Notes: generated by a model not told the origin, from the sequence alone. A DNA stretch of 47,658 bases from Lachnospiraceae bacterium (GCA_017416465.1 JAFQCK010000073.1:102398-150055), one strand, 5' to 3'; counted from the stretch's first letter, positions 8,634 through 17,865 are shown. Numbers and translations are program-made.

Positions 8634-8678
8634 AAAAATACAGCTTTAGGAAAGCTAATATCCCAAAGCTGTATTTTT
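8634..8678 (-). terminator. terminator after the hybrid kinase
   Basis: AAAAATACAGCTTT (8634-8647) pairs with AAAGCTGTATTTTT (8665-8678), a 14-bp stem over a 17-nt loop. It starts right at the hybrid kinase stop codon and is A/T-rich on both sides, so it may work in both directions. Confidence 0.8.
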
Positions 8679-11600
8679 TATTGATTCATATTTCCTTTTA
8701 TTTGTTCTATTAAATTTACTGCATCATCACTCTCAAGATTAAGTACTTTTATAGCCAATTTATTAATTAACTCTGACACAGTTTCATCATACTCAAACTG
8801 TTTTAAATAAATGATAATCTCATCCGCTATATCAACTTCCATTTCTTCCATAGCTATCTTTAATTCATCAAGTTTAAGTAATATATCATTTATATCTTCT
8901 ATCTTTGTAACTTCTATTTCTTCTTTATACATAGATAGTTTCTCTTTATAACTTCTCCATTCTTCAAGAAATGTCGGCGTCATATATTTAACAATCTCTA
9001 TCTTTCCATCCCTTGCAGCAAATTCTAAGGTTTTGGCCATAGCACTTAACATAAGAGCACCAATATATGCTGAAGAGCTCTTCATGGAATGAACCTTAAT
9101 TCTGTATTCATTTAACTGTTCTTCATTATCTTCCACCTGTCTCCAACAGTTTTCCAGATATTCTGCCTCCGTTTCTATAGAGTTGTAAAAGTTCTTAATT
9201 ACACTTTCAAGTGCTTCTTTATCCGGTATGTTAGATAAGGCATATGTCCAATTAATACCATCAATTTCAGGAAAACTCTCTGTTTCTAATGTCACATCTG
9301 TATTTTCTGATTGTTCTTTATTTTCTTTCTGTTCATATGAAACTAACTCTTGCGGCAAATGCTTTTTAATCATTTCCTCCAACTTATCAGTTTGAATTGG
9401 CTTAGATAAAAATCCATCAAATCCTTCCTTCAGATACATTTCTCTTGCGCCTGAAATTGCATTTGCAGTAAGCGCTATTATAGGTACATTTTCGCAAGCA
9501 TTTCCTGACATTTTCTTAATTCTATGTAATGTTTCTATACCATCCATTTCAGGCATCATATGATCTAAGAATATTATATCGTAATGAATATCTTTTATCA
9601 TATCAAGACATTCCATACCACTCTCCGCCTCATCAATCTGAACTTTTGTTTCCTTTAAAAGTTTTATAAATACCTTACGATTAATCATGTTATCATCAAC
9701 AACAAGTAACCTTGCATTTGGTGCTACAAAAGAAGCATCATATGAGTAATTACTAGCTAAACTCTTAATTCTTTCTTCTAAATCACCAATTGGTTCTTTA
9801 TCTATTATCCTTTGTTTAAGGTAAAATGAAAACTTAGAACCTTTACCATATACACTTTCAACCTTAAGCTCACTATCCATAAGTTTTAAAAGCTGTAATG
9901 TAATACTCATACCAAGTCCGGTTCCTTCTATGTTGCGATTTCTATCTTCTTCTATTCTTTGGAACCTTTCAAATAATTTGGATAAATCTTCTTCCTTAAT
10001 ACCTATTCCCGTATCTTCTACTTCGAAGTAAAGTGTAACATATTCTTCTTCTATGCTACCATCAACTGTAAGTGTCAAACCACCTTCTTTAGTATATTTT
10101 ACAGCATTAGTTAAAAGGTTAACCAAAATCTGTCTAATTCTTATCTCATCACCATACACCTTGTAAGGAAGATTTTGATTAACATTAACCTTCATATCCA
10201 AACCTTTATCTTTAGCCTTAGCCATTATCATAGTTACTACATCATGTATAATACTACTAAACTCGTACTCAACCGGAATAATTTCCATTTTCCCGGATTC
10301 TATTTTAGAAAAATCCAAAATATCATTTATAAGATAAAGTAATGTCTGGCCGGCATTTTGAATATTCATTGCATATTCCTTAATTGATTCATCATTACAT
10401 TCCCTAAGAATCATTGCGTCCATACCAAGAACTGCATTAATAGGTGTTCTTATTTCGTGAGACATATTAGCAAGAAAGTTACCTTTTGCCTGATTAGAAA
10501 GAATAGCTTTCTGCTTTTCACTTTCTATGTTCAATATATCTTTCATAGTGTTGATAAATGAAATTATTAATACAAAAACCATTGCTACTGCAATAGCTGC
10601 ACCACTAAACTGAGTAGTCCACTTAAAATATAGGATAATTTGTACCACCGCTGATAAGCACACACCTAAAATACCCAAACCAACAAGAAGATACTCTTTT
10701 ATTCTGCCGGTAATAACATCAATAATCATTGTAATTCCTATTAATGATATAGATATTCCGGCTATAATAACCATAAATTTAATGGTATCAGAAAAATCAA
10801 TAATATTTTTAACATGAAGCACTGTACAGATAATAAAGTCAACAAAATTTGCTACTGTTGCAATAAGATATGCTTTATAGTATCTTTCACCTTGTACCTG
10901 ATTGAGATATAACATAAAAGGTACCGAAAGAAGCATTATCATGAAAAACGCCATATCACTTATTACTGATATATTTTGAAAAATTGTCTGTCTGAATACT
11001 GAGTTAGCAATTATCCAAACTGCTGCCAAAAAGATTCCCCAACCCAAATATTCCATTTCAATCTTTTTTCGATAACAGATTTTTAATGCAATACTTATTA
11101 CAATACTTGCAATACCAAGAACCAAAACAAATATTGCAATAATAAGTTCTACACCACCCTTTTCAAAAAGATATTTCCATATATCTATCATTTCCCCATA
11201 AAATACTTCATGTAAAACACCTGTATATGAAGAATCGGTAGTCAATTCAACTCTTATTGTTTTTCCTGCATCTTCTGTGGTCAAATGTACATATACATAT
11301 GCAACCGCACTAACTTTTCCAAAAGGTCTTGTATCTTTAGTTGAATATTCCTGCCTTAACTCATCATCAATATATATCTTAGTTTCTTGTTTTGAACTTC
11401 GAAAACACATATATAAATTGTCTTCTAAATCAGTTGGTAAAATATTTTCAATTACCATTTTTTCATTTCGTTCTACAGGATTTTTTCCCGGAAGTTGTGC
11501 CTCAAGTCTGGTTCCATCCTCCTTGACCCATATCCAACCTTCTGAAAAATCTTTATAACCATATGATTTTGTCTGATTTTCTGCAGGTAAAAATATTTCA

Positions 11601-11683
11601 CCTAAAATAAGATAAAGGCACACACCAACTGCAAGTAAAACAAAAATCACTTTAGAAATAGTTATTCCTTTACTTTCTTTCAT
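8678..11683 (-). CDS. hybrid histidine kinase with receiver and Hpt domains
   Basis: A 1001-residue multi-domain signalling protein. In order: membrane helix (about 10-30); extracellular beta-rich domain (about 40-165); a block of about seven membrane helices (about 178-380), as in 7TMR-DISM sensors; an HK core with H409 in NMSHEIRTPINAVLG, N-box LVNLLTNAVKY and G-box EGTGLGMSI; a receiver domain (657-775) with D707 in FLDHMMPEMDG; and a C-terminal Hpt domain with H865 in KVHSMKSSSAYIGA. A complete phosphorelay within one chain fits a signal passed to a separate regulator not identified here. AGGAGG precedes the start. The promoter at 11798-11826 suggests it is transcribed alone. Confidence 0.92.
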   Translation of the reverse strand: MKESKGITISKVIFVLLAVGVCLYLILGEIFLPAENQTKSYGYKDFSEGWIWVKEDGTRLEAQLPGKNPVERNEKMVIENILPTDLEDNLYMCFRSSKQETKIYIDDELRQEYSTKDTRPFGKVSAVAYVYVHLTTEDAGKTIRVELTTDSSYTGVLHEVFYGEMIDIWKYLFEKGGVELIIAIFVLVLGIASIVISIALKICYRKKIEMEYLGWGIFLAAVWIIANSVFRQTIFQNISVISDMAFFMIMLLSVPFMLYLNQVQGERYYKAYLIATVANFVDFIICTVLHVKNIIDFSDTIKFMVIIAGISISLIGITMIIDVITGRIKEYLLVGLGILGVCLSAVVQIILYFKWTTQFSGAAIAVAMVFVLIISFINTMKDILNIESEKQKAILSNQAKGNFLANMSHEIRTPINAVLGMDAMILRECNDESIKEYAMNIQNAGQTLLYLINDILDFSKIESGKMEIIPVEYEFSSIIHDVVTMIMAKAKDKGLDMKVNVNQNLPYKVYGDEIRIRQILVNLLTNAVKYTKEGGLTLTVDGSIEEEYVTLYFEVEDTGIGIKEEDLSKLFERFQRIEEDRNRNIEGTGLGMSITLQLLKLMDSELKVESVYGKGSKFSFYLKQRIIDKEPIGDLEERIKSLASNYSYDASFVAPNARLLVVDDNMINRKVFIKLLKETKVQIDEAESGMECLDMIKDIHYDIIFLDHMMPEMDGIETLHRIKKMSGNACENVPIIALTANAISGAREMYLKEGFDGFLSKPIQTDKLEEMIKKHLPQELVSYEQKENKEQSENTDVTLETESFPEIDGINWTYALSNIPDKEALESVIKNFYNSIETEAEYLENCWRQVEDNEEQLNEYRIKVHSMKSSSAYIGALMLSAMAKTLEFAARDGKIEIVKYMTPTFLEEWRSYKEKLSMYKEEIEVTKIEDINDILLKLDELKIAMEEMEVDIADEIIIYLKQFEYDETVSELINKLAIKVLNLESDDAVNLIEQIKGNMNQ

Positions 11684-11797
11684 AAAGTTCCTCCTATATT
11701 AAAGTTTTATCATCATAATAATCCATTTCATTGTTTAATTTAAGGTAATAATTGTAGGTAATATTATTATAATAACTTTCAATAAATATCTTATATT

Positions 11798-11826
11798 ATT
11801 TTACATTTTCTATGACCGGATGTCAA
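11798..11826 (-). promoter_or_regulatory. sigma-A-type promoter of the hybrid kinase
   Basis: On the minus strand TTGACA (11821-11826) and TAAAAT (11798-11803) are 17 bp apart. Predicted transcription starts about 110 nt before the kinase start codon, leaving an AT-rich leader. Confidence 0.6.
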
Positions 11827-11909
11827 ACAAAGCATATACCTTCATCACTATTTTTTATGTATAAATTTGTGTTTCAACTTTCAAAATAAAAGTCATCGTT
11901 TTATCCCCA

Positions 11910-13160
11910 TTATTCCGTAACAGCGATTCCCCCATCTTGTATTTGCCCCTTTGATATGCCCTTCACATCTTTAATCACATTATCATTAACCGTATCAATT
12001 TTACCTCCAAATTTTACAACTACAATATCTCCCACTGCTAAATTTCCATATTTCAGACAACGACTAACTCTTAAATCATTTGTAAGAACTTTAAATATCA
12101 TACCTTCGTTTTCATTAACACATATTTTTGAATCATCAATCAAAATATATTCGTCTGAAATTTCAGTTAATGTTCCTGCAAAAGTATATTCATATGGTTC
12201 TGTTTCCGTTTCTACTGAATTATTCTTTGCATAACTTATGATTTTTACAGCCATCTCTTTACCTATAAAATATACATAATTATAATCAAAGATATTGGTT
12301 GCTAAATATCCATCTTCAGTGATATATAATACCCTTTTATAAACACCTAGTTCCTGTGACGAAATCGTAAAACTAAGATAATTTATATCACCATGATTCC
12401 ATTCATCACAATTTTCATATACTTTTGCTCCCCTACATTCTAAAAGTGTTTCTATAATAAAATCATCATCATCTAATTTATAATAACCTTTTTCATCATA
12501 TCCTTCATATATCATAAATTTATCAAATTTCAACACTTCACCCAAATTGTAATTATCAATTATCTCTCCAAATGTATTTGGTCTGTTACTACTATTTAAT
12601 GAATATATATAATATTCATTTTCCAAACCAACCGCAATCACTTTATTTTCAGATATTCCCTTAACTCTTCGTACTTCAAATGTTTCCACATAATTTTTGT
12701 CAGTATATATGTCATAGCCTTCCGCTTTGCAATTACCAATCACATCAGAAAGCTTGTTAACTTCTATTAATTGACCTTTTGCAACATATTCTCTTCCATT
12801 AAATTTTACAGAACCATATTTTTCAAATGTAGTCTTGTCTTCCCACTTCCATTCTATATTAATTTCTTCCGCTGAGATATTTACGTCTTTGTAATTTCTT
12901 GTAATATCATTGAATACAACTAATTTTCCACTATTATTTGTTGGATTATTAATTAATATATCACCATTGTTTTGCTTATTTACATTTGTATTGTCAGGCT
13001 TTAATATAAATATTACACTAATAATTGCAACCACGCAGATACATACAATGGCAAGCTTTAATTTAAACTTAGATTTGCCGTTACTCACACTCTTCTTGAC
13101 ATCATTAATCATGTCTTCGTCAATATCATTAAGTGCATTTAAAATGTCTTTAGCTTTCAT
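11910..13160 (-). CDS. putative anti-sigma factor, membrane-anchored
   Basis: A 416-residue protein with a short cytoplasmic N-terminus (MKAKDILNALNDIDEDMIND), one membrane helix at about residues 34-53 (LAIVCICVVAIISVIFIL) and a large outside domain rich in beta strands. Its start overlaps the end of the upstream ECF sigma gene by 4 bp (ATGA), the usual arrangement of a sigma factor and the membrane protein that holds it. The C-terminal part includes repeated strand patterns such as FAGTLTEISDEYILID and AVGDIVVVKFGG, like a small beta-barrel. No zinc-binding HxxxCxxC motif is visible, so it is not of the ZAS type. The role is inferred from context. Confidence 0.65.
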   Translation of the reverse strand: MKAKDILNALNDIDEDMINDVKKSVSNGKSKFKLKLAIVCICVVAIISVIFILKPDNTNVNKQNNGDILINNPTNNSGKLVVFNDITRNYKDVNISAEEINIEWKWEDKTTFEKYGSVKFNGREYVAKGQLIEVNKLSDVIGNCKAEGYDIYTDKNYVETFEVRRVKGISENKVIAVGLENEYYIYSLNSSNRPNTFGEIIDNYNLGEVLKFDKFMIYEGYDEKGYYKLDDDDFIIETLLECRGAKVYENCDEWNHGDINYLSFTISSQELGVYKRVLYITEDGYLATNIFDYNYVYFIGKEMAVKIISYAKNNSVETETEPYEYTFAGTLTEISDEYILIDDSKICVNENEGMIFKVLTNDLRVSRCLKYGNLAVGDIVVVKFGGKIDTVNDNVIKDVKGISKGQIQDGGIAVTE

Positions 13161-13717
13161 ATATCAAATCCCTCCTTAATTAAATGTTTTTTTAATTTTT
13201 TTCTAATTCTCATAAGTAATGATTTCACCTTACTTTCACTTATTGAATAATCTTCTGCTATTTCTGAAATAGAATTCATATACCAATATCTTTTAATAAA
13301 TATTTTTCTTTTTTCTAATGGTAACGACCTCAAAAATTCATTTAATGTATCTCTAAGTGCAACACTTTCAACAACATCTGTATCTTGATTACAGTCTTTT
13401 ATACATTCACTAAGCTCATCGAGTACTAGTAAATATTGTCCTACATATCTTTTTTTAGCCAGATTTGATTCCAGTCTGTTTATTGCAAGCTGACGTGTTA
13501 TTTTTCCTAGAAAAGTTTTTAATGGTTTAGGTCTTTGTGGTGGAATTATATTCCATGCCTTTAAATATGTATCATTTACAATCTCTTTTGAGTCTTCATC
13601 ATTTCGTAAAATACCATATGCAATGTAATGAAAATATTTTTCATATAACTTTTTAGTTTCTTCTATTGCCTTCTCTGAACGCTCCCAAAAAAGCTCGACT
13701 ATCTTTTCGTCTGTCAT
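13157..13717 (-). CDS. ECF-type RNA polymerase sigma factor
   Basis: A 186-residue sigma-70 family protein of the extracytoplasmic function group, holding only regions 2 and 4. Region 2 covers about residues 20-95 (YHFIAY-like start, then EEIVNDTYLKAW-like KEIVNDTYLKAW for core binding and -10 recognition). Region 4 covers about 125-182, with an HTH in ISEIAEDYSISESKVKSLLMRIRKKL. The acidic linker between them is free of cysteines apart from one. It overlaps the membrane protein gene downstream by 4 bp, which suggests translational coupling. The targets are unknown, and no autoregulated promoter was identified with confidence. Confidence 0.9.
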   Translation of the reverse strand: MTDEKIVELFWERSEKAIEETKKLYEKYFHYIAYGILRNDEDSKEIVNDTYLKAWNIIPPQRPKPLKTFLGKITRQLAINRLESNLAKKRYVGQYLLVLDELSECIKDCNQDTDVVESVALRDTLNEFLRSLPLEKRKIFIKRYWYMNSISEIAEDYSISESKVKSLLMRIRKKLKKHLIKEGFDI

Positions 13718-13821
13718 TTAATCTCTCCTTCCCAAAATATTATTTTTTCACAATGCTTTCAAAAAATGAATTCTCACCTATATATTTGAAACAAAAGTAC
13801 TATTCACCTTAATATACAGAA

Positions 13822-13896
13822 AAAAGTGCCCTCACGTCGCAGATTTTTAATTTATAACAGTTCAAAGCCTGTTATTTTGCTCAGTTTGACACTTTT
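13822..13896. terminator. nested hairpin between membrane-protein and sigma genes
   Basis: Outer arms AAAAGTG (13822-13828) and CACTTTT (13890-13896) enclose an inner hairpin ATAACAG (13854-13860) with CTGTTAT (13869-13875). A- and T-runs lie outside the outer arms. Probably the terminator of the unit that ends with the membrane protein at 13908. Confidence 0.55.
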
Positions 13897-13907
13897 AATT
13901 TTCGTTA

Positions 13908-14480
13908 TTAATTTAATTCATTCTGTCTTTGATTCTTTTTGCCATTTATATTATTAAGTATATTTTTTACAACTCCATAAACATTGATAGTCAACATCAA
14001 ATATACTGTAATATATACAAGACCATATCCGGTAAAGCATAAAACTAATATATAAATACTTAAAAGTCCTTGTAATACAATCGATACATATAACAATACC
14101 TTCGTGGTCATGTTTTTCCAATTTTTACTTTCACCTATTTGAAATAATCTAGCAATTAAACTAATTATTAATGTAAGTAAATTCACTACAATCGGAATAA
14201 CTAAAAACATAACAATAATTATTATAACAAGAGTTAATTCTCCTAAAAAAGTCATTCCACTTATAACAGCTGATATTAGAATTAATTCTCCTCCTCCCGG
14301 GGTATCACCATCAACTCCTTCAGTCATTGTCGCCCAGACTGTTCTTGTCACTAAAAATTCATGTTCTGTATTAAAAACAAATATTAATCCCATAATAAAT
14401 GTAACACCTAACACAATTAACATCATTACAATCATCTTCTTACTGATTATTTTTAAATTATTGCTTTGTATATTTTCCAT
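13908..14480 (-). CDS. four-helix membrane protein, unknown
   Basis: A 190-residue membrane protein. Hydrophobic stretches lie at about residues 16-36, 68-112 (probably two helices with LTLVIIIIVMFLVIPIVV), 128-150 and 152-172, ending in a polar Asn/Lys/Gln-rich tail. No family was recognised. The start at 14480 is preferred because GAGG lies 7 nt upstream (AGAGGAAATGTAATG); the frame stays open to 14567 but those codons cover the conserved 19-bp core repeat at 14516 and lack a ribosome binding site. It is downstream of the ATPase gene with an 86-bp gap. Confidence 0.6.
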   Translation of the reverse strand: MENIQSNNLKIISKKMIVMMLIVLGVTFIMGLIFVFNTEHEFLVTRTVWATMTEGVDGDTPGGGELILISAVISGMTFLGELTLVIIIIVMFLVIPIVVNLLTLIISLIARLFQIGESKNWKNMTTKVLLYVSIVLQGLLSIYILVLCFTGYGLVYITVYLMLTINVYGVVKNILNNINGKKNQRQNELN

Positions 14481-14515
14481 TACATTTCCTCTTTTCTGAA
14501 ATTCTCGTAATCTAC

Positions 14516-14534
14516 TAATTATCTCTTTGAGAAT
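14516..14534. other. candidate attachment-site core, distal copy
   Basis: TAATTATCTCTTTGAGAAT at 14516-14534 is identical over 19 bp to the core repeat at 16298-16316, and over 15 bp to the rpsI 3' end (28456-28470). It lies in the gap between two genes, right after the ATPase stop codon. The flanking sequence on either side does not resemble the other copies, so it may be an old, eroded end of an earlier insertion rather than a working site. Confidence 0.4.
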
Positions 14535-14566
14535 CATAAAACCTAATTTAGAGGTTTCAAAGTTCA

Positions 14567-15943
14567 TTACTTATAAATATCTTCCAAGTTTATCAATATC
14601 CTATCATCAGATTTCTCACATTCAAATCCTGACCTTGATATAAATCCATATTTGTAACATGAGATACCGGTTTTATCAACTTGCATAATCTCTTCTTTTA
14701 TCACAGATTCAATTAGTGGCTCTTTGCGAAATTTTGCCTCATAAAAAATGTAACCATTATCATCCAACGTTACTATATCAAACTCACCATTTGTTTTATT
14801 CACTGGGTCGTCATAATAATATTTTCCAATCTTTTCAATTGCATTTTTAATATTTCCTACACGATTAAGCCTTACAAGATATTGCTTGCATATTTCTTCA
14901 AAAATTTTAGGTACATATTGTGTTTCAAAATCCTCTTCAATATATTTTTTATAAAACACCTCAGAATCCATAATATTCATTCGAGAAATATTTCTAAAAA
15001 TATATTTATAATAGAATAATGACAAATTATCAGATACAAAATATCCAGTTTTCTTTTTATTATTTTCATCATTTATAGGCGCTTCTTTTTTCACTACATC
15101 CATCCTTATTAACTTATCAAGTGTATCAATAAGTGTAGGACCACTAGACACATTGGATTGATCAAGAATATCTTTATATTTAGAGTAGCCCTTTGCCAAT
15201 GCCTCAAATACTTCATTAGCATTAGTTATCTTCGATATCTCAGAATTCAAATACATAGATACTTCATTTTCCAATCTGGCTCCTGGTGAGGCTATTAATT
15301 CTATAATATTTTCTTTTACACTTTTTTTCTTATCTACAAGCCTGTTGTAATATGGAACCCCTCCGAACACGCTATACAATCTTACTTTATCCTCATTAGA
15401 AAATGTGTCATAAAATAATGCCGACTCATAATAATCCATAGGTTTCAAATCAATTATCAAATCAATCCTTCCAAATAACGGATTCTGATTTGTCAGAAGC
15501 TCCTTCATAGTGTCAACATACGAGCCACATATAATCAATTTCATCTTTGATGTATCTTTATATTTATCAACAATAGTCTGAATTATGCTATCAAGACCTT
15601 TAATATTTTCACGTAAGTAAGGATACTCATCAATCACCAATATCAAGTCTTTGGTTTCCGCTTTTCTAAAAAGAAAACTCAGCAATCCTTCCATATCATC
15701 AAATGAAGGTTTTGGAAAATCAAATGTTTCTGCAACTATTTCAGCAAGACTATCAACGTTATTACGCTCTGTAGTCTGCTTGCATTCATAATATATACTT
15801 TGCATATCTGTCTCTCTTAAAACCTGCTTAATAAGCTCGCTTTTACCTATACGTCGCCTTCCATATATAAGCGTAATCATCTGTTCATTTTTATTTATCA
15901 TATTATGCATACTTTTCTTTTGACGTTCTCTTCCATAAAACAT
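14567..15943 (-). CDS. AAA ATPase of the archaeal-type ATPase/DUF234 family
   Basis: A 458-residue P-loop ATPase. It opens with FYGRERQKKSM, then Walker A IYGRRRIGKSELIKQ near residues 27-36 and Walker B LILVIDEYPYL near 100-110, followed by the sensor segment LIICGSYVDTM. The second half (from about 250) has a winged-helix region and then a C-terminal part with GEFDIVTLDDNGYIFYEAKF, a PD-(D/E)XK-like D...ExK arrangement typical of DUF234. Such proteins are widespread, often on islands, with unsettled roles. The start at 15943 is set by GGAGG 8 nt upstream. It lies between two copies of the rpsI core repeat and may be cargo. Confidence 0.82.
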   Translation of the reverse strand: MFYGRERQKKSMHNMINKNEQMITLIYGRRRIGKSELIKQVLRETDMQSIYYECKQTTERNNVDSLAEIVAETFDFPKPSFDDMEGLLSFLFRKAETKDLILVIDEYPYLRENIKGLDSIIQTIVDKYKDTSKMKLIICGSYVDTMKELLTNQNPLFGRIDLIIDLKPMDYYESALFYDTFSNEDKVRLYSVFGGVPYYNRLVDKKKSVKENIIELIASPGARLENEVSMYLNSEISKITNANEVFEALAKGYSKYKDILDQSNVSSGPTLIDTLDKLIRMDVVKKEAPINDENNKKKTGYFVSDNLSLFYYKYIFRNISRMNIMDSEVFYKKYIEEDFETQYVPKIFEEICKQYLVRLNRVGNIKNAIEKIGKYYYDDPVNKTNGEFDIVTLDDNGYIFYEAKFRKEPLIESVIKEEIMQVDKTGISCYKYGFISRSGFECEKSDDRILINLEDIYK

Positions 15944-16055
15944 TAGCTTTTCCTCCACTTCTTAAATAATTATATGTAACTGCTCAAATCTATTCGGCGG
16001 ATACAACACAACGCGGAAATATAACATATTTTCCAATCTAACTCTGAATAATACA

Positions 16056-16123
16056 ATTATATTATACCATTTTCAATTCGTCAACTTTAATTCGGTTTCA
16101 ACCGAATCGAAGTGTACCGAATT
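16056..16123 (-). promoter_or_regulatory. promoter with upstream palindromic operator for the ATPase gene
   Basis: Minus strand: -35 TTGACG (16079-16084), 17-bp spacer, -10 TATAAT (16056-16061). Just upstream of the -35 lies a perfect palindrome ATTCGGTT-TC-AACCGAAT (16090-16107), and 8 bp further a third half-site ACCGAATT (16116-16123). The position fits a transcription factor site, perhaps for an activator. The region 15944-16415 otherwise holds the terminator at 16252 and the left end at 16298, and no gene. Confidence 0.6.
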
Positions 16124-16251
16124 AAAATCACTAAATCAGCTCTCTTTTTCGACTAATACGTACCATAACTCTGTTTAAATTGCATTATTTCATCTATATA
16201 TCATAAGATTATTACTTATATGTTATGTTCTTACAATATTTTTATACAACA

Positions 16252-16280
16252 ACAACCCAGAACGAATTGTTCTGGGTTGT
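16252..16280 (-). terminator. terminator hairpin, copy 1 (former rpsI terminator)
   Basis: ACAACCCAGAAC (16252-16263), loop GAATT, GTTCTGGGTTGT (16269-16280): a perfect 12-bp stem. It lies 17 bp beyond the core repeat at 16298, on the side where rpsI transcription would arrive if the island were absent. A nearly identical copy lies at 17820-17848. The distance from the core, TAA included, fits the original rpsI terminator. Confidence 0.75.
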
Positions 16281-16297
16281 AATAAATCGTATTGAAA

Positions 16298-16373
16298 TAA
16301 TTATCTCTTTGAGAATGGTCTGACAACTGGAAAAGCTCGATTATAAGGGATTTATCGGTAGAATGTTGCATAC
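16298..16373. other. left end of integrated element A: core repeat plus subterminal motifs
   Basis: Core TAATTATCTCTTTGA (16298-16312) equals the rpsI 3' end at 28456-28470. After it come GAAAAGCTC (16330-16338), AAGGGATT and TGTTGCATAC (16364-16373). The same motifs at the same spacing from the core occur at 17866-17941, and GGAAAAGC also occurs in inverted orientation near the right end (28418-28425). I read them as integrase-binding sites of related elements. Confidence 0.7.
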
Positions 16374-16415
16374 TTGTTTTATTTCAAGGACTGTTGTGGT
16401 CGTTCCAAGACTCCC

Positions 16416-17675
16416 CTACACATACCAACATGGTATCTGTAAAACATTTTCCCTTAACATTCCGGGCATAGAGCACATACATACAACCGCTCCCATTCCA
16501 CGTTTCTTTTCTGACAAATCATCCAAGACTCTAAATGCAGCCGTCATATCCGCAGTAACATTAGCATTTAATTTAATTTCAAGCGGATACAATATGCCAT
16601 TTTCCTCGATAATAAAGTCTATTTCCGCCTCTTCCTGAACAATATCACCATTCTTCTTTTTTCTAATTTTATCCTTTCCTCTATAATATGAAACAAAATA
16701 TTTATAGTCCAATCCCCTATTAGAATAGCTCTTTAAGATTTCGGATATCACAAAAGTTTCAAATATTTCTCCACACATCGCACCATTTGCAAGAGTATCA
16801 GGGGTAAGCCATCTTGTCAAATATGCCACCAGTCCCGTATCTCTGAAATACATTTTAGGTGTCTTAATAACTCTTTTTAATGCACTATTGGCAAAAGGTT
16901 CCAAAATATATACGATTCCCGACGCTTCAAGAATAGATATCCAGTTCTTGATTGTGTTAGCATCTTTTCCAACTTCCTCTGCGATGTTAGCATAATTAAG
17001 CATCTGACCTGTTCTTGCAGCACATGCAACCATAAATCTTCTAAATGCATCTAAATCCTGAACTGCTGCTAATTCACGCACATCTCTTTCCAAATATGTC
17101 TTAATATAGCTGGAAAAATACATATTCCAATCCATGTTTTGATCCTGAATCTCAGGATATCCTCCCCTATGAATGATTTTCCAAATATTATCCGGTTTTT
17201 TAACACTAATATTTCTTTCTTGTATATATTCAAGTGTTGGCAAAAAAGGAGTTTTAAATTCATCATTCATAATTTCTCTGAGCGACAACGGAGTCATTTC
17301 AATAATAGCAATTCGTCCTGCTAAGGAATCCGATACCATATCCATTAGCTTAAATGGCTGTGAACCCGATAGAAAGAACAAACCTTTATCATTACTCTTA
17401 TCACATGACATTTTAATGTATCTAAATAACGACGGAACATATTGTATCTCATCTAAAAATACTGGTGGTTCATTAAGCATCATAAACATATCCGGATTGT
17501 TTTTTGCCTGCTCCTCTGCAAAAGGATCATCAAATGATATTTCCTTAATTTCCGGATACAGGTGTTTTAATAAAGTGGATTTTCCTGTTTGTCTTGCGCC
17601 CGTCACTAATACTGCCTTAAAATTATTTGCTGATTCTTTTACTATATCTTCTATTGCTCTATGTATGTACTCCAT
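16416..17675 (-). CDS. AAA ATPase with DUF4143 C-terminal domain
   Basis: A 419-residue ATPase of the AAA_14/DUF4143 type. Walker A is GARQTGKSTLLKHL near residues 26-39, Walker B is PPVFLDEIQYVPSLFRYIK, and the sensor segment is LFFLSGSQPFKLM. The DUF4143 part shows ETFVISEILKSY and EAEIDFIIEENGILYPLEIKL, a nuclease-like D...ExK arrangement. These proteins are common in gut Firmicutes and Bacteroidetes as single genes of unsettled function. The start at 17675 has AGGAG 5 nt upstream. It is the only gene between two copies of the rpsI core, so it appears to be the sole cargo of a small integrase-less element. It has its own promoter at 17723-17751. Confidence 0.88.
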   Translation of the reverse strand: MEYIHRAIEDIVKESANNFKAVLVTGARQTGKSTLLKHLYPEIKEISFDDPFAEEQAKNNPDMFMMLNEPPVFLDEIQYVPSLFRYIKMSCDKSNDKGLFFLSGSQPFKLMDMVSDSLAGRIAIIEMTPLSLREIMNDEFKTPFLPTLEYIQERNISVKKPDNIWKIIHRGGYPEIQDQNMDWNMYFSSYIKTYLERDVRELAAVQDLDAFRRFMVACAARTGQMLNYANIAEEVGKDANTIKNWISILEASGIVYILEPFANSALKRVIKTPKMYFRDTGLVAYLTRWLTPDTLANGAMCGEIFETFVISEILKSYSNRGLDYKYFVSYYRGKDKIRKKKNGDIVQEEAEIDFIIEENGILYPLEIKLNANVTADMTAAFRVLDDLSEKKRGMGAVVCMCSMPGMLRENVLQIPCWYV

Positions 17676-17722
17676 AAGCTCTCCTTTTCGACCATTCTGT
17701 ATTATCATTCCGTTTTAGTCGC

Positions 17723-17751
17723 ATTATATCATTAATTCTCCATCATTTCAA
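17723..17751 (-). promoter_or_regulatory. promoter of the DUF4143 ATPase gene
   Basis: Minus strand TTGAAA (17746-17751), 17-bp spacer, TATAAT (17723-17728). Transcription would start about 40 nt before the start codon. The gap 17676-18028 otherwise holds the terminator copy and the left end of element B. Confidence 0.7.
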
Positions 17752-17819
17752 TATATATTGTGGTATTTTGATTATTATTTATTCATGCTAAAATTATGTT
17801 TCAGACACTTAACACAAAA

Positions 17820-17848
17820 ACAACCCAGAACGAATTGTCCTGGGTTGT
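17820..17848 (-). terminator. terminator hairpin, copy 2 (former rpsI terminator)
   Basis: Same hairpin as at 16252-16280 with one base change (a G-U pair on the minus strand), followed on that strand by TTTTTGTG. The stretch from the hairpin through the core repeat is nearly identical in both copies for about 60 bp. If element B were excised, this hairpin would again follow rpsI by 17 bp. Confidence 0.8.
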
Positions 17849-17865
17849 AATAAATCGTATTGAAA

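Noticed and set aside
14516-14567. N-terminal extension of the membrane protein over the core repeat
   Set aside because: The ATG at 14480 has a GAGG site at good spacing; the longer form would have no ribosome binding site and a polar start unlike the membrane protein body.
17173-17718. A 181-codon plus-strand frame opposite the DUF4143 ATPase
   Set aside because: It mirrors the coding strand of a conserved ATPase, has no start signals, and its composition is that of an antisense frame.
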